From a virus, in IMG/VR virus record IMGVR_UViG_3300037086_000029, positions 1-41,742 of that record: a stretch of DNA of 41,742 nucleotides; one strand, given 5' to 3'. Both the position numbers and the translations under genes were made by a program. Under the pieces are notes generated by a model. It ran no database searches. It saw nothing but the letters and a program-made list of their open reading frames with translations, and had not been told where the DNA came from. This document shows positions 29,879 to 37,728 of the stretch, one piece after another (the first letter of the stretch is position 1; every line of letters starts with the position of its first letter).

Positions 29879-29949
29879 ACCTCGGGTTTTCTATTCGAAA
29901 GAATCAAAAGTACACCTGCAATAAATATAACTAAAAGTATAAACCACAT
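29875..29949 (-). CDS. 24-aa single-pass membrane peptide
   Basis: MWFILLVIFIAGVLLILSNR plus KPEV is one hydrophobic helix with a basic end. It lies directly after the holin-like gene and overlaps the next gene start. The context favours a small lysis accessory protein. Confidence 0.45.
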   Translation of the reverse strand: MWFILLVIFIAGVLLILSNRKPEV

Positions 29950-29950
29950 A

Positions 29951-30169
29951 TTAAATTCCTGTTAAGCCGTTACCGGCAACTCCAACTTCTGACTTGTGTA
30001 AAAATTTATCAAGACCCATTAAGACTGCAATTATTCCTGCGATAACAATAGACCTCCAATCAATAGAATTAGTCTGTAATCCTGAAATGACTAAAGGTAT
30101 AACCGCAACAAGTGCAACTCTTAAAAGCTGTTTTAGTCCTTCTACAAAAGGAGATTTTATATCAAACAT
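29951..30169 (-). CDS. Holin-like membrane protein (72 aa)
   Basis: Start ATG 30169 (overlapping the HNH stop) gives 72 residues with two hydrophobic segments (LLRVALVAVIPLVISGL and SIVIAGIIAVLMGL) and the charged motif DKFLHKS after the second. This is the layout of small phage holins that open the inner membrane for the endolysin. It lies near the amidase gene. The exact holin class is not identified. Confidence 0.65.
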   Translation of the reverse strand: MFDIKSPFVEGLKQLLRVALVAVIPLVISGLQTNSIDWRSIVIAGIIAVLMGLDKFLHKSEVGVAGNGLTGI

Positions 30170-30704
30170 AATCTGTATCACCTACTTTCTTAAAACTAAA
30201 ACCCCATTTTACATCTTTGGGTTTTTTCTTACCATAAGTTATAAAGTAATGACATCCAACACATAAAGTACGGCAGTTATTAATATCAAACCTTCCTTCG
30301 ATGTATTTTACCCAGGGTTGAATATGATCTACTTGCAATTCGACTCCTGAAACTCCACAAATCTGGCAAGTATAATTGTCTCTTTCGAGAATTGATTTAT
30401 ATATTCCACGTCCAAATTTATTTCTTTCAAATTTACTTAGACTATAATTTTCTCCACCTTTCCAAAAGTTGTTATTTTTTCCCCGTCTATTTAAACCATT
30501 TCCTTTAGCTCTACACTTTACAGAACAATACGTCCCTGGAATGGATGGAGAACAAGTAAATTTGTTTTTACAAAACAGACATATATGTTCCTGCTGGTTT
30601 TTGTTCCAAGGTGTGTAACCCGATGGTTTGGGCAAACTAAGGTGTTTAACTCGTGGCCACACACCTTCTTTTCGTTCATAAATACCTCTTGTCATATAAT
30701 TCAT
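30162..30704 (-). CDS. HNH endonuclease with zinc finger (180 aa)
   Basis: The N-terminal part has a NUMOD3-like GYTPWNKN segment and a zinc finger (CLFCKNKFTCSPSIPGTYC, then SVKC). The C-terminal HNH is CQICG, LQVDHIQPW, DINNCRTLCVGCH. The DH, N and final H are the catalytic set. It is a homing-endonuclease type. A hairpin (GGTTGG/CCAACC) precedes the start. ATG 30695 is an alternative start. Confidence 0.8.
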   Translation of the reverse strand: MNYMTRGIYERKEGVWPRVKHLSLPKPSGYTPWNKNQQEHICLFCKNKFTCSPSIPGTYCSVKCRAKGNGLNRRGKNNNFWKGGENYSLSKFERNKFGRGIYKSILERDNYTCQICGVSGVELQVDHIQPWVKYIEGRFDINNCRTLCVGCHYFITYGKKKPKDVKWGFSFKKVGDTDYV

Positions 30705-30747
30705 TCGGTTGGGCTACCTCAATTAAATAAATAGTCCAACCTATCAA

Positions 30748-30864
30748 TTACTTGACTGCTCCTATCGCTGGTAAACTAATACCAAAGAAACTCAAAATCC
30801 ACATAGCCAAAAGCAAACAAACTACAAGTATTATCAAGCCTTTCCAATCTCCTGCAAAAGCCAT
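30748..30864 (-). CDS. 38-aa membrane protein
   Basis: MAFAGDWKGLIILVVCLLLA then MWILSFFGISLPAIGAVK: one long hydrophobic segment with a short amphipathic start. A fair ribosome binding site (AAAGG, 7 nt) precedes ATG 30864. It lies between the coiled-coil protein and an HNH gene in the lysis region. A holin or antiholin-like role is possible. Confidence 0.55.
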   Translation of the reverse strand: MAFAGDWKGLIILVVCLLLAMWILSFFGISLPAIGAVK

Positions 30865-30897
30865 CAAAATACCTTTTATAAATTCCAGTTGGCATTT

Positions 30898-31236
30898 TTA
30901 ATTTGCAACCTCCTTACGAAATTCTCCGATTAGTCTCTTCCACCACGGTCTATTGTCAATTCCGAAAACGACTGTCTTTGATTTTTCTATCTTAGAAGCT
31001 AGATTTTGAGTAGCCTGCGATATCGGTTCAACTGCTTCTGCAACTTTATCCTTTGTTCGCTCTGCATTAAGGTTAATGGCTTTCCGTAATTCCGAAAGTT
31101 CAGCCCCCATACTCTGTAATTTAATATTAAGATCCTGAATGTCTTGACGATCTTTCGCCATATCCCGATCTTTACTTGCCAAATCGTTTTCAATACGCCG
31201 GAGCGTTTTAATAATGACGTCATCTGTTTTTATCAT
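30898..31236 (-). CDS. Coiled-coil protein after amidase (112 aa)
   Basis: Starting at ATG 31236 (ATGA overlap with the amidase stop), the 112-residue protein forms a coiled coil over about residues 5-85 and ends with a basic aromatic stretch (DNRPWWKRLIGEFRKE) that could touch the membrane. Its position in the lysis operon suggests a link with the holin or amidase, but no family is recognised. Confidence 0.55.
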   Translation of the reverse strand: MIKTDDVIIKTLRRIENDLASKDRDMAKDRQDIQDLNIKLQSMGAELSELRKAINLNAERTKDKVAEAVEPISQATQNLASKIEKSKTVVFGIDNRPWWKRLIGEFRKEVAN

Positions 31237-31958
31237 TTGCCCAACCACTTAAGCCACACCAATATCCGTTGGAATATATTGGGTTTGGGAGTAGGCATGT
31301 TTGGGGTAGTTGTAATTATCACATCGGGTGGATATGTTGTGACTGGAGGTACATCTACTGGTACTGGAGGGGTAGAGGGGCTTGTGGGTGGCTCTGGTAC
31401 GGTCACAGGGGGTGTTACAACGACTGGAGGAACTTCTACGGGAGGGGTAACAACTGGAGGAGTAACCACGGGAGGTGTTAATAATATTCTAGCTCCGTCA
31501 ATTATTCTACTAATATCTAGTCCGTTTGGACATGCTGTCGGGACTATTGCTGAATGCGGTACAACGTGTTCAATATCACAAGGTATTCCGTAATATTTAC
31601 AAATATCTGCTACTAATTTAATTGAGGTGTCGTATTGTTCATTAGTATGTTTTTTAACTGTGGCTCCCTCGTCTACGTGTTCTATTCCGATACTTGATTG
31701 ATTAACTCTATAATTCCCCGCTTGATAGGCTACATTGTATTCCTCTAAGAAAGCCATAATCCTACCGTCATTATCAATTCCATAATGAGCTGAAACCAAA
31801 CGTGTACCACCATCAAAAGTATCTATTAAACCTTGTTTGGTTGAGGCTGAGGAATGTAAAACTATTTTATCTATCGGATAAACCCGTGAAGTATCAAAGT
31901 GGCCGTAAGCTACTGTGTATTCTGTATAAGGAAGTGTAGTGTATTTGCGTTTCCCCAT
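31233..31958 (-). CDS. N-acetylmuramoyl-L-alanine amidase (endolysin)
   Basis: The N-terminal Amidase_2/T7-lysozyme-type domain carries zinc ligands H35 (VLHSS), H135 (PHSAIVPTACP) and C143, with E93 in IGIEHV. Reaction: cleavage of the amide between MurNAc and L-Ala. A Pro/Val/Thr-rich linker of about 65 residues (PPVVTPP-type repeats) and a final amphipathic helix (NIFQRILVWLKWLGK) follow; the helix probably binds the membrane or envelope. ATG 31958 lies five bases after TATAAT (leaderless). There is no signal peptide, so it needs a holin. Confidence 0.9.
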   Translation of the reverse strand: MGKRKYTTLPYTEYTVAYGHFDTSRVYPIDKIVLHSSASTKQGLIDTFDGGTRLVSAHYGIDNDGRIMAFLEEYNVAYQAGNYRVNQSSIGIEHVDEGATVKKHTNEQYDTSIKLVADICKYYGIPCDIEHVVPHSAIVPTACPNGLDISRIIDGARILLTPPVVTPPVVTPPVEVPPVVVTPPVTVPEPPTSPSTPPVPVDVPPVTTYPPDVIITTTPNMPTPKPNIFQRILVWLKWLGK

Positions 31959-31963
31959 GATTT

Positions 31964-31969
31964 ATTATA
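31964..31969 (-). promoter_or_regulatory. -10 site for the amidase gene, leaderless start
   Basis: TATAAT on the minus strand at 31964-31969 overlaps the stop codon of the upstream gene and lies 5 nt before ATG 31958. No good -35 and no TG extension are seen, so it is the weakest of its class. Confidence 0.35.
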
Positions 31970-32261
31970 AACCCTTTCGCATTTCAAAGTAACTAATTAC
32001 CAAAAAAGTTACTGTTGAGGAGGCTATTGCGGCGAAGATTGGAGCTATATATTTCTTCGGGCCTTGGATTGCCTCTTCTAGTACCTGAATTCTAATCTCG
32101 GTTTCTTTGGCGACATCTTTTAATTCTTCTCTTGAGGCAAAAATACCCGGCAAACCTTTAATACTGGTTTTAATCTCGTCAAGTGAACTAGCCATATCGG
32201 ATTGCCTGGAATCAACCCTTATTAGCAAATCATGATCTTTTAAGTCTATTGGTTTTGTCAT
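31965..32261 (-). CDS. Coiled coil with C-terminal membrane anchor (98 aa)
   Basis: Residues 1-70 are charged and helical (coiled coil), and a single membrane helix (IAPIFAAIASSTVTFLVISY) lies near the end, followed by a short basic tail. This resembles XhlA-type or holin-accessory proteins in lysis cassettes. It is ATGA-coupled to the proline-rich gene upstream and directly precedes the amidase. Confidence 0.6.
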   Translation of the reverse strand: MTKPIDLKDHDLLIRVDSRQSDMASSLDEIKTSIKGLPGIFASREELKDVAKETEIRIQVLEEAIQGPKKYIAPIFAAIASSTVTFLVISYFEMRKGL

Positions 32262-32665
32262 CCTTGTATTCCATTAGGTTCCGGTATCATCGCATTTAAT
32301 AATTTCTCTTCCATCTTCCCTTTATGGTCTAGGTGATGACTTAGGGCTTTCAAAATAAGTTCTGTTTCCGATACCGGCATGGCTGGCTGGGGGGCTGATG
32401 ATGCTGTCGCTTGTTGGGCAACTTCAGGAGGGACTTGAGGGGCTGGTTGACCTTGTAATTGTTGAGGTACTGGCTGGCCTGCTCTCTTAAAATGGCGGTG
32501 CAAAGCGGTCTCACCTATGGCGGGAGACATATTAGGCATTGGAGAAGAGGCAGGGGGCATCATTCCTGGATTAAACCCTGGATTAGAACTAGACATTTGA
32601 TCTAAAGCGGGTACGCCCGCATTCATGCTTCTGTTTACTTGACCTACGATTGATGATGGTTGCAT
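32258..32665 (-). CDS. Pro/Met/Gln-rich protein (135 aa)
   Basis: Start ATG 32665 follows the leader U-run. The protein is of low complexity (Pro, Met, Ser, Gln, Ala) in residues 1-95, with a helical charged end (ETELILKALSHHLDHKGKME). It begins a late unit that leads into the lysis genes. No family is recognised; it may be a virion protein or flexible linker. Confidence 0.55.
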   Translation of the reverse strand: MQPSSIVGQVNRSMNAGVPALDQMSSSNPGFNPGMMPPASSPMPNMSPAIGETALHRHFKRAGQPVPQQLQGQPAPQVPPEVAQQATASSAPQPAMPVSETELILKALSHHLDHKGKMEEKLLNAMIPEPNGIQG

Positions 32666-32709
32666 AAAAAAGGAACACAAAATAGATGTGTTCCTTGAGA
32701 TATATTATA
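32666..32709 (-). promoter_or_regulatory. Late promoter with hairpin leader (lysis-side unit)
   Basis: TATAAT (32704-32709), 9 nt, then AGGAACACA pairs perfectly with TGTGTTCCT (32695-32671, 9-10 bp), followed by TTTTTT and ATG 32665. As in the portal copy, the conserved GGAACACA box forms the stem itself. No ribosome binding site is present. Confidence 0.75.
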
Positions 32710-32740
32710 TCACGAAGTCGCTAAACTTGACATTTAGGAC

Positions 32741-32746
32741 TACAAT
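32741..32746 (+). promoter_or_regulatory. Possible plus-strand -10, leaderless start
   Basis: TACAAT lies 6 nt before ATG 32753 on the plus strand, the same distance as at the minus-strand leaderless sites. A TTGACA at 32727-32732 is too close to act as its -35. Confidence 0.35.
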
Positions 32747-32752
32747 TAAGGT

Positions 32753-32902
32753 ATGTTACAGTTTATTTTAGTCTGTTGGTGTGGTCTATTGTTGGGGACT
32801 TTATTTGTCGCCCCTGTCATGGCTACCGCTTTTATTATTCTGACACTAATAGCCTACGGAGTGTTTAAATTATTTAAGTTTGTCTTCTTTTATTGGAGTT
32901 GA
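32753..32902 (+). CDS. Plus-strand two-span membrane protein (49 aa)
   Basis: MLQFILVCWCGLLLGTLFVA begins a 49-residue, very hydrophobic protein with two membrane segments and a basic end (FKLFKFVFFYWS). It occupies an otherwise empty gap and overlaps the minus-strand stop at 32890 by 13 nt. The hydrophobic profile without breaks supports a real gene. It is the only credible plus-strand gene here. A membrane or lysis role is inferred. Confidence 0.5.
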   Translation: MLQFILVCWCGLLLGTLFVAPVMATAFIILTLIAYGVFKLFKFVFFYWS

Positions 32903-35193
32903 GGCAGTCCTCCACCAGGGCCACCTGGAATATTATAATTTACGGGGACTCCTATTTGTGATTGCTCTTGTTGTGGAAAAGGAGAAGGTGTCGGTGATAA
33001 AGATGTTGTTGTTCCACTACTTGCAGGATTTGGCATTGCTCCTCTAAAATACTGTTGAACTAAACCATTATAAATATTTTTCTGATCTTGCGTGGCTGTA
33101 TCAAGAGCCGAAAGTAATGCTCCCTCCGTCTTGTATTGTGATAAATCTATATTAGCTTCATTTGCAAAAACTTTAATGGCGGCTCCTAATGCTGCACCTT
33201 GTGGAGTACCTGATTTGAATATGTTGTCTACGGTCTGACTCAATTTTGCTAGACCGGGATCGGCTTTTTTAATTAGATTATAAAGAGAACTAGCTGCTGC
33301 ACTTGTTGTACTATTTTTTGTCCACTGATTTCTAATATCTGCTTGGTCATCCCAATTCCCCTTGTTTGTATCAAATTGACCCTGCAATTGATTTGCAAGA
33401 ACATCATTCCCAGCAGCTTTTGCTTGTGCAATTTGATTAGTTAACCCATTTGTTCCAAATTGTTGATCATTGTAATCTTTTCCTATATAGAATCCTGTCG
33501 GTAATGGATCAGCCACATATTTAGATTGTTCAGGTGCTGTAGTAGTCGTAGAATTAGCTAGAGTGGGTGGTAAATTAGTCTGACCAAGGAGTTTACCAGG
33601 TGTTCCCGACACTGGACTTGTGGGCCAATTAGGATTTGGTGTCTGAGGATTATTGTCATTTCCTTGATTTAACAGGCCGGGTGCGTTTGATATTAAACCT
33701 ACTGCGGCAGGAATGGCCTCACGGAGACCAAGTGCTGTCGCTACCGCACCACCTGTCCTTACCCAAGGATTAGCTGTCATTTTCTGGAACCAGTTGGGAT
33801 TTGGTTCGCTTTGGGCAATATTTGCCACAGTTGTAGCTCCAAGTTTCAGATCGTGATATTGATTCAACAAGTCTTTGGTATCTTTTAAATTATCAGCGAT
33901 TACCTGTCGGGAAGCATCTCCCATACTCATTTGAAGTTGATCTTCTTTACTTAAACCAAGTTTTGGTTCTCCAGTTTTAGGATCATACATTGATGAAGTG
34001 GCATCATTGTTTACTTTATTCATTTCAACGGCTGTATCTTTATCAATAAAATCTGGAAGATCGGGAGGATCGGGAGGAGCCCCACCAGCAGCCCCGGCAT
34101 AGATTCTGCTTACCCAACCAGTTACATAAGTTTGGGCTTCAGTTGGTGTTATCTGTCCACTATTTACCATTGGTTTTAAGGCTTCCATTCCAGCTTCTTT
34201 ATATGCAGTAATGGGAATTTTCTCGTCATTCGGAAGTGCTTTTATTTTCGCCATAATATTATTTTCTGCTTCCGGTATATTGTTATATTTTTCGGCCCAA
34301 GTATTTCCCAAAACTTCTGTATTGTATGTGTCTATAATTTTAGCCTGATTTACTGGAATATGTTCTGCATTATGGTTGGGGATAGGTAACTTAAATTTAG
34401 CCTGTTCTTTAGCGGACATATTTGTGTCTTCGGGGTCATATTCTTTGGGTTCAGGTAACGGTTCTTTTACTGGAGTTTTAACTGTTTCTTCTGTCGGAGG
34501 TAGTTTATTTTCTCCTGAAAAAGGTTCTCCTGCATTTTCCGATTCACTACCAACTGTAGGAAGTGGTGCTACAGGCCCATGAATCGTAGGGGCTGATTCA
34601 GGTTCGTTTATTTTCAATGGAGGTGTTTCAGGTGGTACTTCAGGAACTGTTTTAGGGGCAATATATCCCATTCTTGTTGGCGGTTCACCAAAAGTTTGAG
34701 GTTTTTGTGCAACATCTTCAGCCATTGTTGCTTTTTCTGTTGCCAATCTTTCCTTTTCAGCTGCAGATTCAGCTCGCAAAGCAATCTGTTCAGGGGTTAA
34801 TTCATTTTCATCTAACGGAAATTCGTCAGTACTACCCATTGATAATACCAAAGGAATCATGGAGCTTGCTAGTCCTCCATATTTAGCGATAGTTTCAGGG
34901 GAAACCTTACCTCCAAAATCTTTTGATATATTAGTAGAAAGATCAGAACCCATTTTCCCAACCTGAGTGTTGATATTTTGACCAATAGCTCCCACAAAAT
35001 CATTTGCTTGTTTAGTGAAAGGCGATTGAGGTATAGGAGATGTATTTTGAGTATTAGAAGTATCTACATATCCGCTTGTATTAGCATTAGGGGTAAAATA
35101 AGTACCAACTGCACCTGCGGCATTATTTATACCGCCTCCTATGGCATTTTTAGCTTTAATTAGTGTATCGACAAAGTCGCTTATTTGTGACAT
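32890..35193 (-). CDS. Large virion protein, possible internal/ejection protein
   Basis: From ATG 35193 the product has 767 residues (ATG 35208 is an alternative start overlapping the CHAP gene). It is low-complexity in many parts: Gly/Asn/Thr-rich N-terminus, a Pro/Glu-rich stretch (about 150-260), a helical middle and a hydrophobic segment (GGAVATALGLREAIPAAVGL, about 490-510). The C-terminal third is helical and Gln/Ala/Asn-rich. The size and mixed character fit podovirus internal core or ejection proteins. No motif proves it. Confidence 0.5.
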   Translation of the reverse strand: MSQISDFVDTLIKAKNAIGGGINNAAGAVGTYFTPNANTSGYVDTSNTQNTSPIPQSPFTKQANDFVGAIGQNINTQVGKMGSDLSTNISKDFGGKVSPETIAKYGGLASSMIPLVLSMGSTDEFPLDENELTPEQIALRAESAAEKERLATEKATMAEDVAQKPQTFGEPPTRMGYIAPKTVPEVPPETPPLKINEPESAPTIHGPVAPLPTVGSESENAGEPFSGENKLPPTEETVKTPVKEPLPEPKEYDPEDTNMSAKEQAKFKLPIPNHNAEHIPVNQAKIIDTYNTEVLGNTWAEKYNNIPEAENNIMAKIKALPNDEKIPITAYKEAGMEALKPMVNSGQITPTEAQTYVTGWVSRIYAGAAGGAPPDPPDLPDFIDKDTAVEMNKVNNDATSSMYDPKTGEPKLGLSKEDQLQMSMGDASRQVIADNLKDTKDLLNQYHDLKLGATTVANIAQSEPNPNWFQKMTANPWVRTGGAVATALGLREAIPAAVGLISNAPGLLNQGNDNNPQTPNPNWPTSPVSGTPGKLLGQTNLPPTLANSTTTTAPEQSKYVADPLPTGFYIGKDYNDQQFGTNGLTNQIAQAKAAGNDVLANQLQGQFDTNKGNWDDQADIRNQWTKNSTTSAAASSLYNLIKKADPGLAKLSQTVDNIFKSGTPQGAALGAAIKVFANEANIDLSQYKTEGALLSALDTATQDQKNIYNGLVQQYFRGAMPNPASSGTTTSLSPTPSPFPQQEQSQIGVPVNYNIPGGPGGGLPQLQ

Positions 35194-35194
35194 A

Positions 35195-35743
35195 TTAGTT
35201 TGGTACATAACCTAAAACTGTTTGACCCGTGATCGAGTTCCACTTAGAAATACTATACTCCGCTACGCCATTATCTGTCGCTGAGATGAATTTCCCTAAA
35301 CCTTCATAAAGTCCGACATGACCTAAACCTTTCTCTGGACCTGTCTGTGGCCCCGTAAAGAATATCCTATCACCAGGTTGTATTCCTTCCAAAGTTCCCG
35401 CCACTTTATTTGGACTCTCATACCAGTTATCTATTGCATTTCCTTTGTAACTACTACCTGTCGCTTTAGCTACAAAAGACATACACCAACCGTCATAATC
35501 TTGACTACCCAATTGAGATTTAGCTGTTTGAACATCTTGTGGAGTAGCACCCCCAAGTAATGCACTTTTTGTGGGAGTATCTATGTCTGACGTTTTGGAA
35601 TTTGAATCTGAAACTTTACTTGCTAAGTCGATTAAATTTTGAACATCTGGATCGGAAGTGTTTGTTACATCGGAAGAAGAACTTGTTTGTGTTGAAGTTT
35701 CGTTTGCCAAATTAAGTAAATTTTGAACATCTGGATCATTCAT
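35195..35743 (-). CDS. CHAP/NlpC-type peptidoglycan hydrolase
   Basis: The 182-residue protein has an N-terminal direct repeat (NDPDVQNLLNLANETS and SDPDVQNLIDLASKVS), then a papain-like CHAP domain with Cys87 (DGWCMSFVAK) and His142 (GLGHVGLYEG). Such virion-borne hydrolases open the cell wall during entry. It lies between two virion genes, which favours that over lysis. The repeat may bind another virion protein. Confidence 0.8.
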   Translation of the reverse strand: MNDPDVQNLLNLANETSTQTSSSSDVTNTSDPDVQNLIDLASKVSDSNSKTSDIDTPTKSALLGGATPQDVQTAKSQLGSQDYDGWCMSFVAKATGSSYKGNAIDNWYESPNKVAGTLEGIQPGDRIFFTGPQTGPEKGLGHVGLYEGLGKFISATDNGVAEYSISKWNSITGQTVLGYVPN

Positions 35744-35745
35744 TT

Positions 35746-36552
35746 TTAATAAGTTGCAACTCCTGTTTTAGTTGTGAGCATGGACGGATTGATAATAGAT
35801 TTAGTCAGGGCGTTTGTAAGTGTATTTCCATTCGATACTGCGGTAAGCGGTATCTCAGCTGTAGCAACTGCTTCCTGATACTTTTCTTCTGTTGCAGCCA
35901 AAGTCTGTGCCATGGTCATCTCATTACCCGACAAAGTTACACCACTCTGCATCTTGTCTATTAAACCGTTAAATTGATCTTGTAAAGTTTGATTCCAACC
36001 TGTGGCTTGTGCAGCCTCCTGATTTGTAACCAGAGTACCTTGTGCTTGATAAGGAAGTAAAGCGTTTGCAATATAAGTACCGGAAAGACCTGCAGCTGTA
36101 TTTGCATTAGCAGTAGCCGCATTGGCTTGGGGAGTTAAATAGGCCGTACTATTGGCTATTCCATTGTTTATGTCCGTTGCATCCACATCGTACCCTTTGG
36201 CTGCAATGTAGGCATTAGGGGTGGCATTTGTAACTCTATTTTGTAAATTAGTGGCAGTCGTTTCGAGGTTTGGCGTATTATACATATCCATACCAGTCTT
36301 ATAAATAGAAGGAATAGCGTTGGCAAAATTAGATATATAACTGTTTGTTTCTCCGTTTAAGAGAGAACCCAAACTATTATCTCCATTACCTAGACTTGTT
36401 TGCTGAGCACCTGTGGTTTGGGTGGGATCAAAACTTGCAATAGCGTTTTTTCCTGTATCTGTCCCATTAGTAGAATTATCAGTAGCTGCCGATAGATCAG
36501 GTGAACTAGGAATAGTCGTATCAAATCTCGCTTGTAGTTTTAAGTATTTCAT
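35746..36552 (-). CDS. Virion protein with MKYLKL-type N-terminus (268 aa)
   Basis: The protein begins MKYLKLQARF, as in the major capsid and two other virion proteins. The rest is Asn/Thr/Ala-rich, helical in the centre (about 100-250), with no membrane segment or motif. It heads a late unit (hairpin leader) with the CHAP and 772-aa genes. It may be an internal virion or tail-associated protein. Confidence 0.6.
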   Translation of the reverse strand: MKYLKLQARFDTTIPSSPDLSAATDNSTNGTDTGKNAIASFDPTQTTGAQQTSLGNGDNSLGSLLNGETNSYISNFANAIPSIYKTGMDMYNTPNLETTATNLQNRVTNATPNAYIAAKGYDVDATDINNGIANSTAYLTPQANAATANANTAAGLSGTYIANALLPYQAQGTLVTNQEAAQATGWNQTLQDQFNGLIDKMQSGVTLSGNEMTMAQTLAATEEKYQEAVATAEIPLTAVSNGNTLTNALTKSIINPSMLTTKTGVATY

Positions 36553-36600
36553 AAAAAAACCGAGGTCAAAGCCTCGGTGTGTCCGTTACCTTATATTATA
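36553..36600 (-). promoter_or_regulatory. Late promoter with GGACACA hairpin leader (virion unit)
   Basis: TGGTATAAT (-10 at 36595-36600), 10 nt, GGACACA (36584-36578), stem CCGAGG-(6 nt)-CCTCGG (36577-36560), then TTTTTTT and ATG 36552. No ribosome binding site. Confidence 0.8.
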
Positions 36601-36606
36601 CCACCT

Positions 36607-37317
36607 TTACGAAAGATTCGATTTGAAGTAATTTGGAGTTTTCGTATGACAGTCGTGGCAGAGTGTTCTACCATTATTTATATCCCACAAATGAGCACAC
36701 AATCTCCCTTGATTTATATTGGTGATATTATTTTTTTCGATAATTTGAACAAAAGATAGGGGATAATGATCGGCTTCACAATCTTTTTTAGAATATTTGC
36801 CACATAACTGACAGATAAATTTATCTCTCAAGAAAATAGACAACCGCCAAGAATTATATTCAAAAGTCTTTCTTAAACAATGTTTTAATGAAGTTCTACC
36901 ACCTTTCCAATTAAAATGATTCTTACCTTGCATATAAGAAGGATGTGTTCCTTTTATCCGGCTAACTTGGCCTTTTTTAAACTGTGTTCTAGTACTTACA
37001 CTTTTTCCTTTATATCCAACATTTCTACAGGATATACTGCAATATTTTCCATGTTTTAATTGTGAAGTTACTATATATCGTTTCCTGCCACAAACCTCAC
37101 AAGATACGAATCTTCCGCTTTTTCTTTTTTCTGCACACAAAGCGATTCTTGGATCATCTAAAGTTAAACCTTGGTTCCATGGGACACCACCTTTAGGAAA
37201 ACTATACGAGGGTCTCTTACCTTTAAGACTTTCCCAATAACATTTTCTACTGTGATATTTCTCGACGGTTGAATGTTTTGGTGTAAATTTAATTCCACAA
37301 GTTTTACAAATAGCCAT
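36607..37317 (-). CDS. HNH endonuclease with NUMOD and zinc fingers (236 aa)
   Basis: The protein has an N-terminal CKTCGIKFTP...SRKC finger, NUMOD3-like GGVPWNQGLTLDDPR, a second finger (CEVCGRKRY...YCSISC) and an HNH with CQLCGKYSKKDCEADHYPLS, DINNGRTLCHDCH. It is a homing-endonuclease type gene inserted between two late virion units. ATG 37317 is leaderless. Confidence 0.85.
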   Translation of the reverse strand: MAICKTCGIKFTPKHSTVEKYHSRKCYWESLKGKRPSYSFPKGGVPWNQGLTLDDPRIALCAEKRKSGRFVSCEVCGRKRYIVTSQLKHGKYCSISCRNVGYKGKSVSTRTQFKKGQVSRIKGTHPSYMQGKNHFNWKGGRTSLKHCLRKTFEYNSWRLSIFLRDKFICQLCGKYSKKDCEADHYPLSFVQIIEKNNITNINQGRLCAHLWDINNGRTLCHDCHTKTPNYFKSNLS

Positions 37318-37322
37318 AAACT

Positions 37323-37328
37323 ATTATA
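37323..37328 (-). promoter_or_regulatory. Promoter for the HNH gene, leaderless start
   Basis: TATAAT (37323-37328) lies 5 nt before ATG 37317. A TTTACT at about 17 nt upstream is a weak -35. Confidence 0.55.
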
Positions 37329-37342
37329 CTGTGTATCAGTGG

Positions 37343-37711
37343 CTAAGTAAATGTGCTACTTTTCCATCCGGTTCCATTCCAAATACTTAAAACATTAGTG
37401 TCTGTAGCATAGTACATATCGGAAAGGTAACGACCACTCGTTGGCCGTGCTGTAGCTATTCCACTATTAGTTGCACTTCCCCAAGTTGGAACTCCCGCAA
37501 CCACTTGTAGTACCTGTCCCGTAGTCCCTATTCCTACCCTATTAAAATTGGCATTACCTCCTGTAAAGAATATATCTCCCTGTTGAACAGGATTAGGTAC
37601 CAAGTGCTGAGGGCGAATCCCACCTGGAATTATGTGTTGAGGCAGAATCCACGAAGAACCACCTTTGGTATCTCGTGGACTTTGGTCTTGTTTGTCTTTT
37701 TTGTCGAACAT
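37343..37711 (-). CDS. Small fibre-like protein (122 aa)
   Basis: The N-terminus is charged and Pro/His-rich, followed by VGIGTTGQVLQVVAGVPTWG (about residues 58-77) and a C-terminal YYATDTNVLSIWNGTGW. Both motifs are common in phage fibre and hub proteins; VGIGTT is also in the S74 fibre here. It follows the nozzle-like gene by 17 nt. Confidence 0.6.
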   Translation of the reverse strand: MFDKKDKQDQSPRDTKGGSSWILPQHIIPGGIRPQHLVPNPVQQGDIFFTGGNANFNRVGIGTTGQVLQVVAGVPTWGSATNSGIATARPTSGRYLSDMYYATDTNVLSIWNGTGWKSSTFT

Positions 37712-37728
37712 TTTTATTTTCTTCCGAT

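Noticed and set aside
31269-31593. Gly/Thr-rich plus-strand ORFs opposite the amidase
   Set aside because: They are the complement of the Pro/Val/Thr-rich linker of the amidase.
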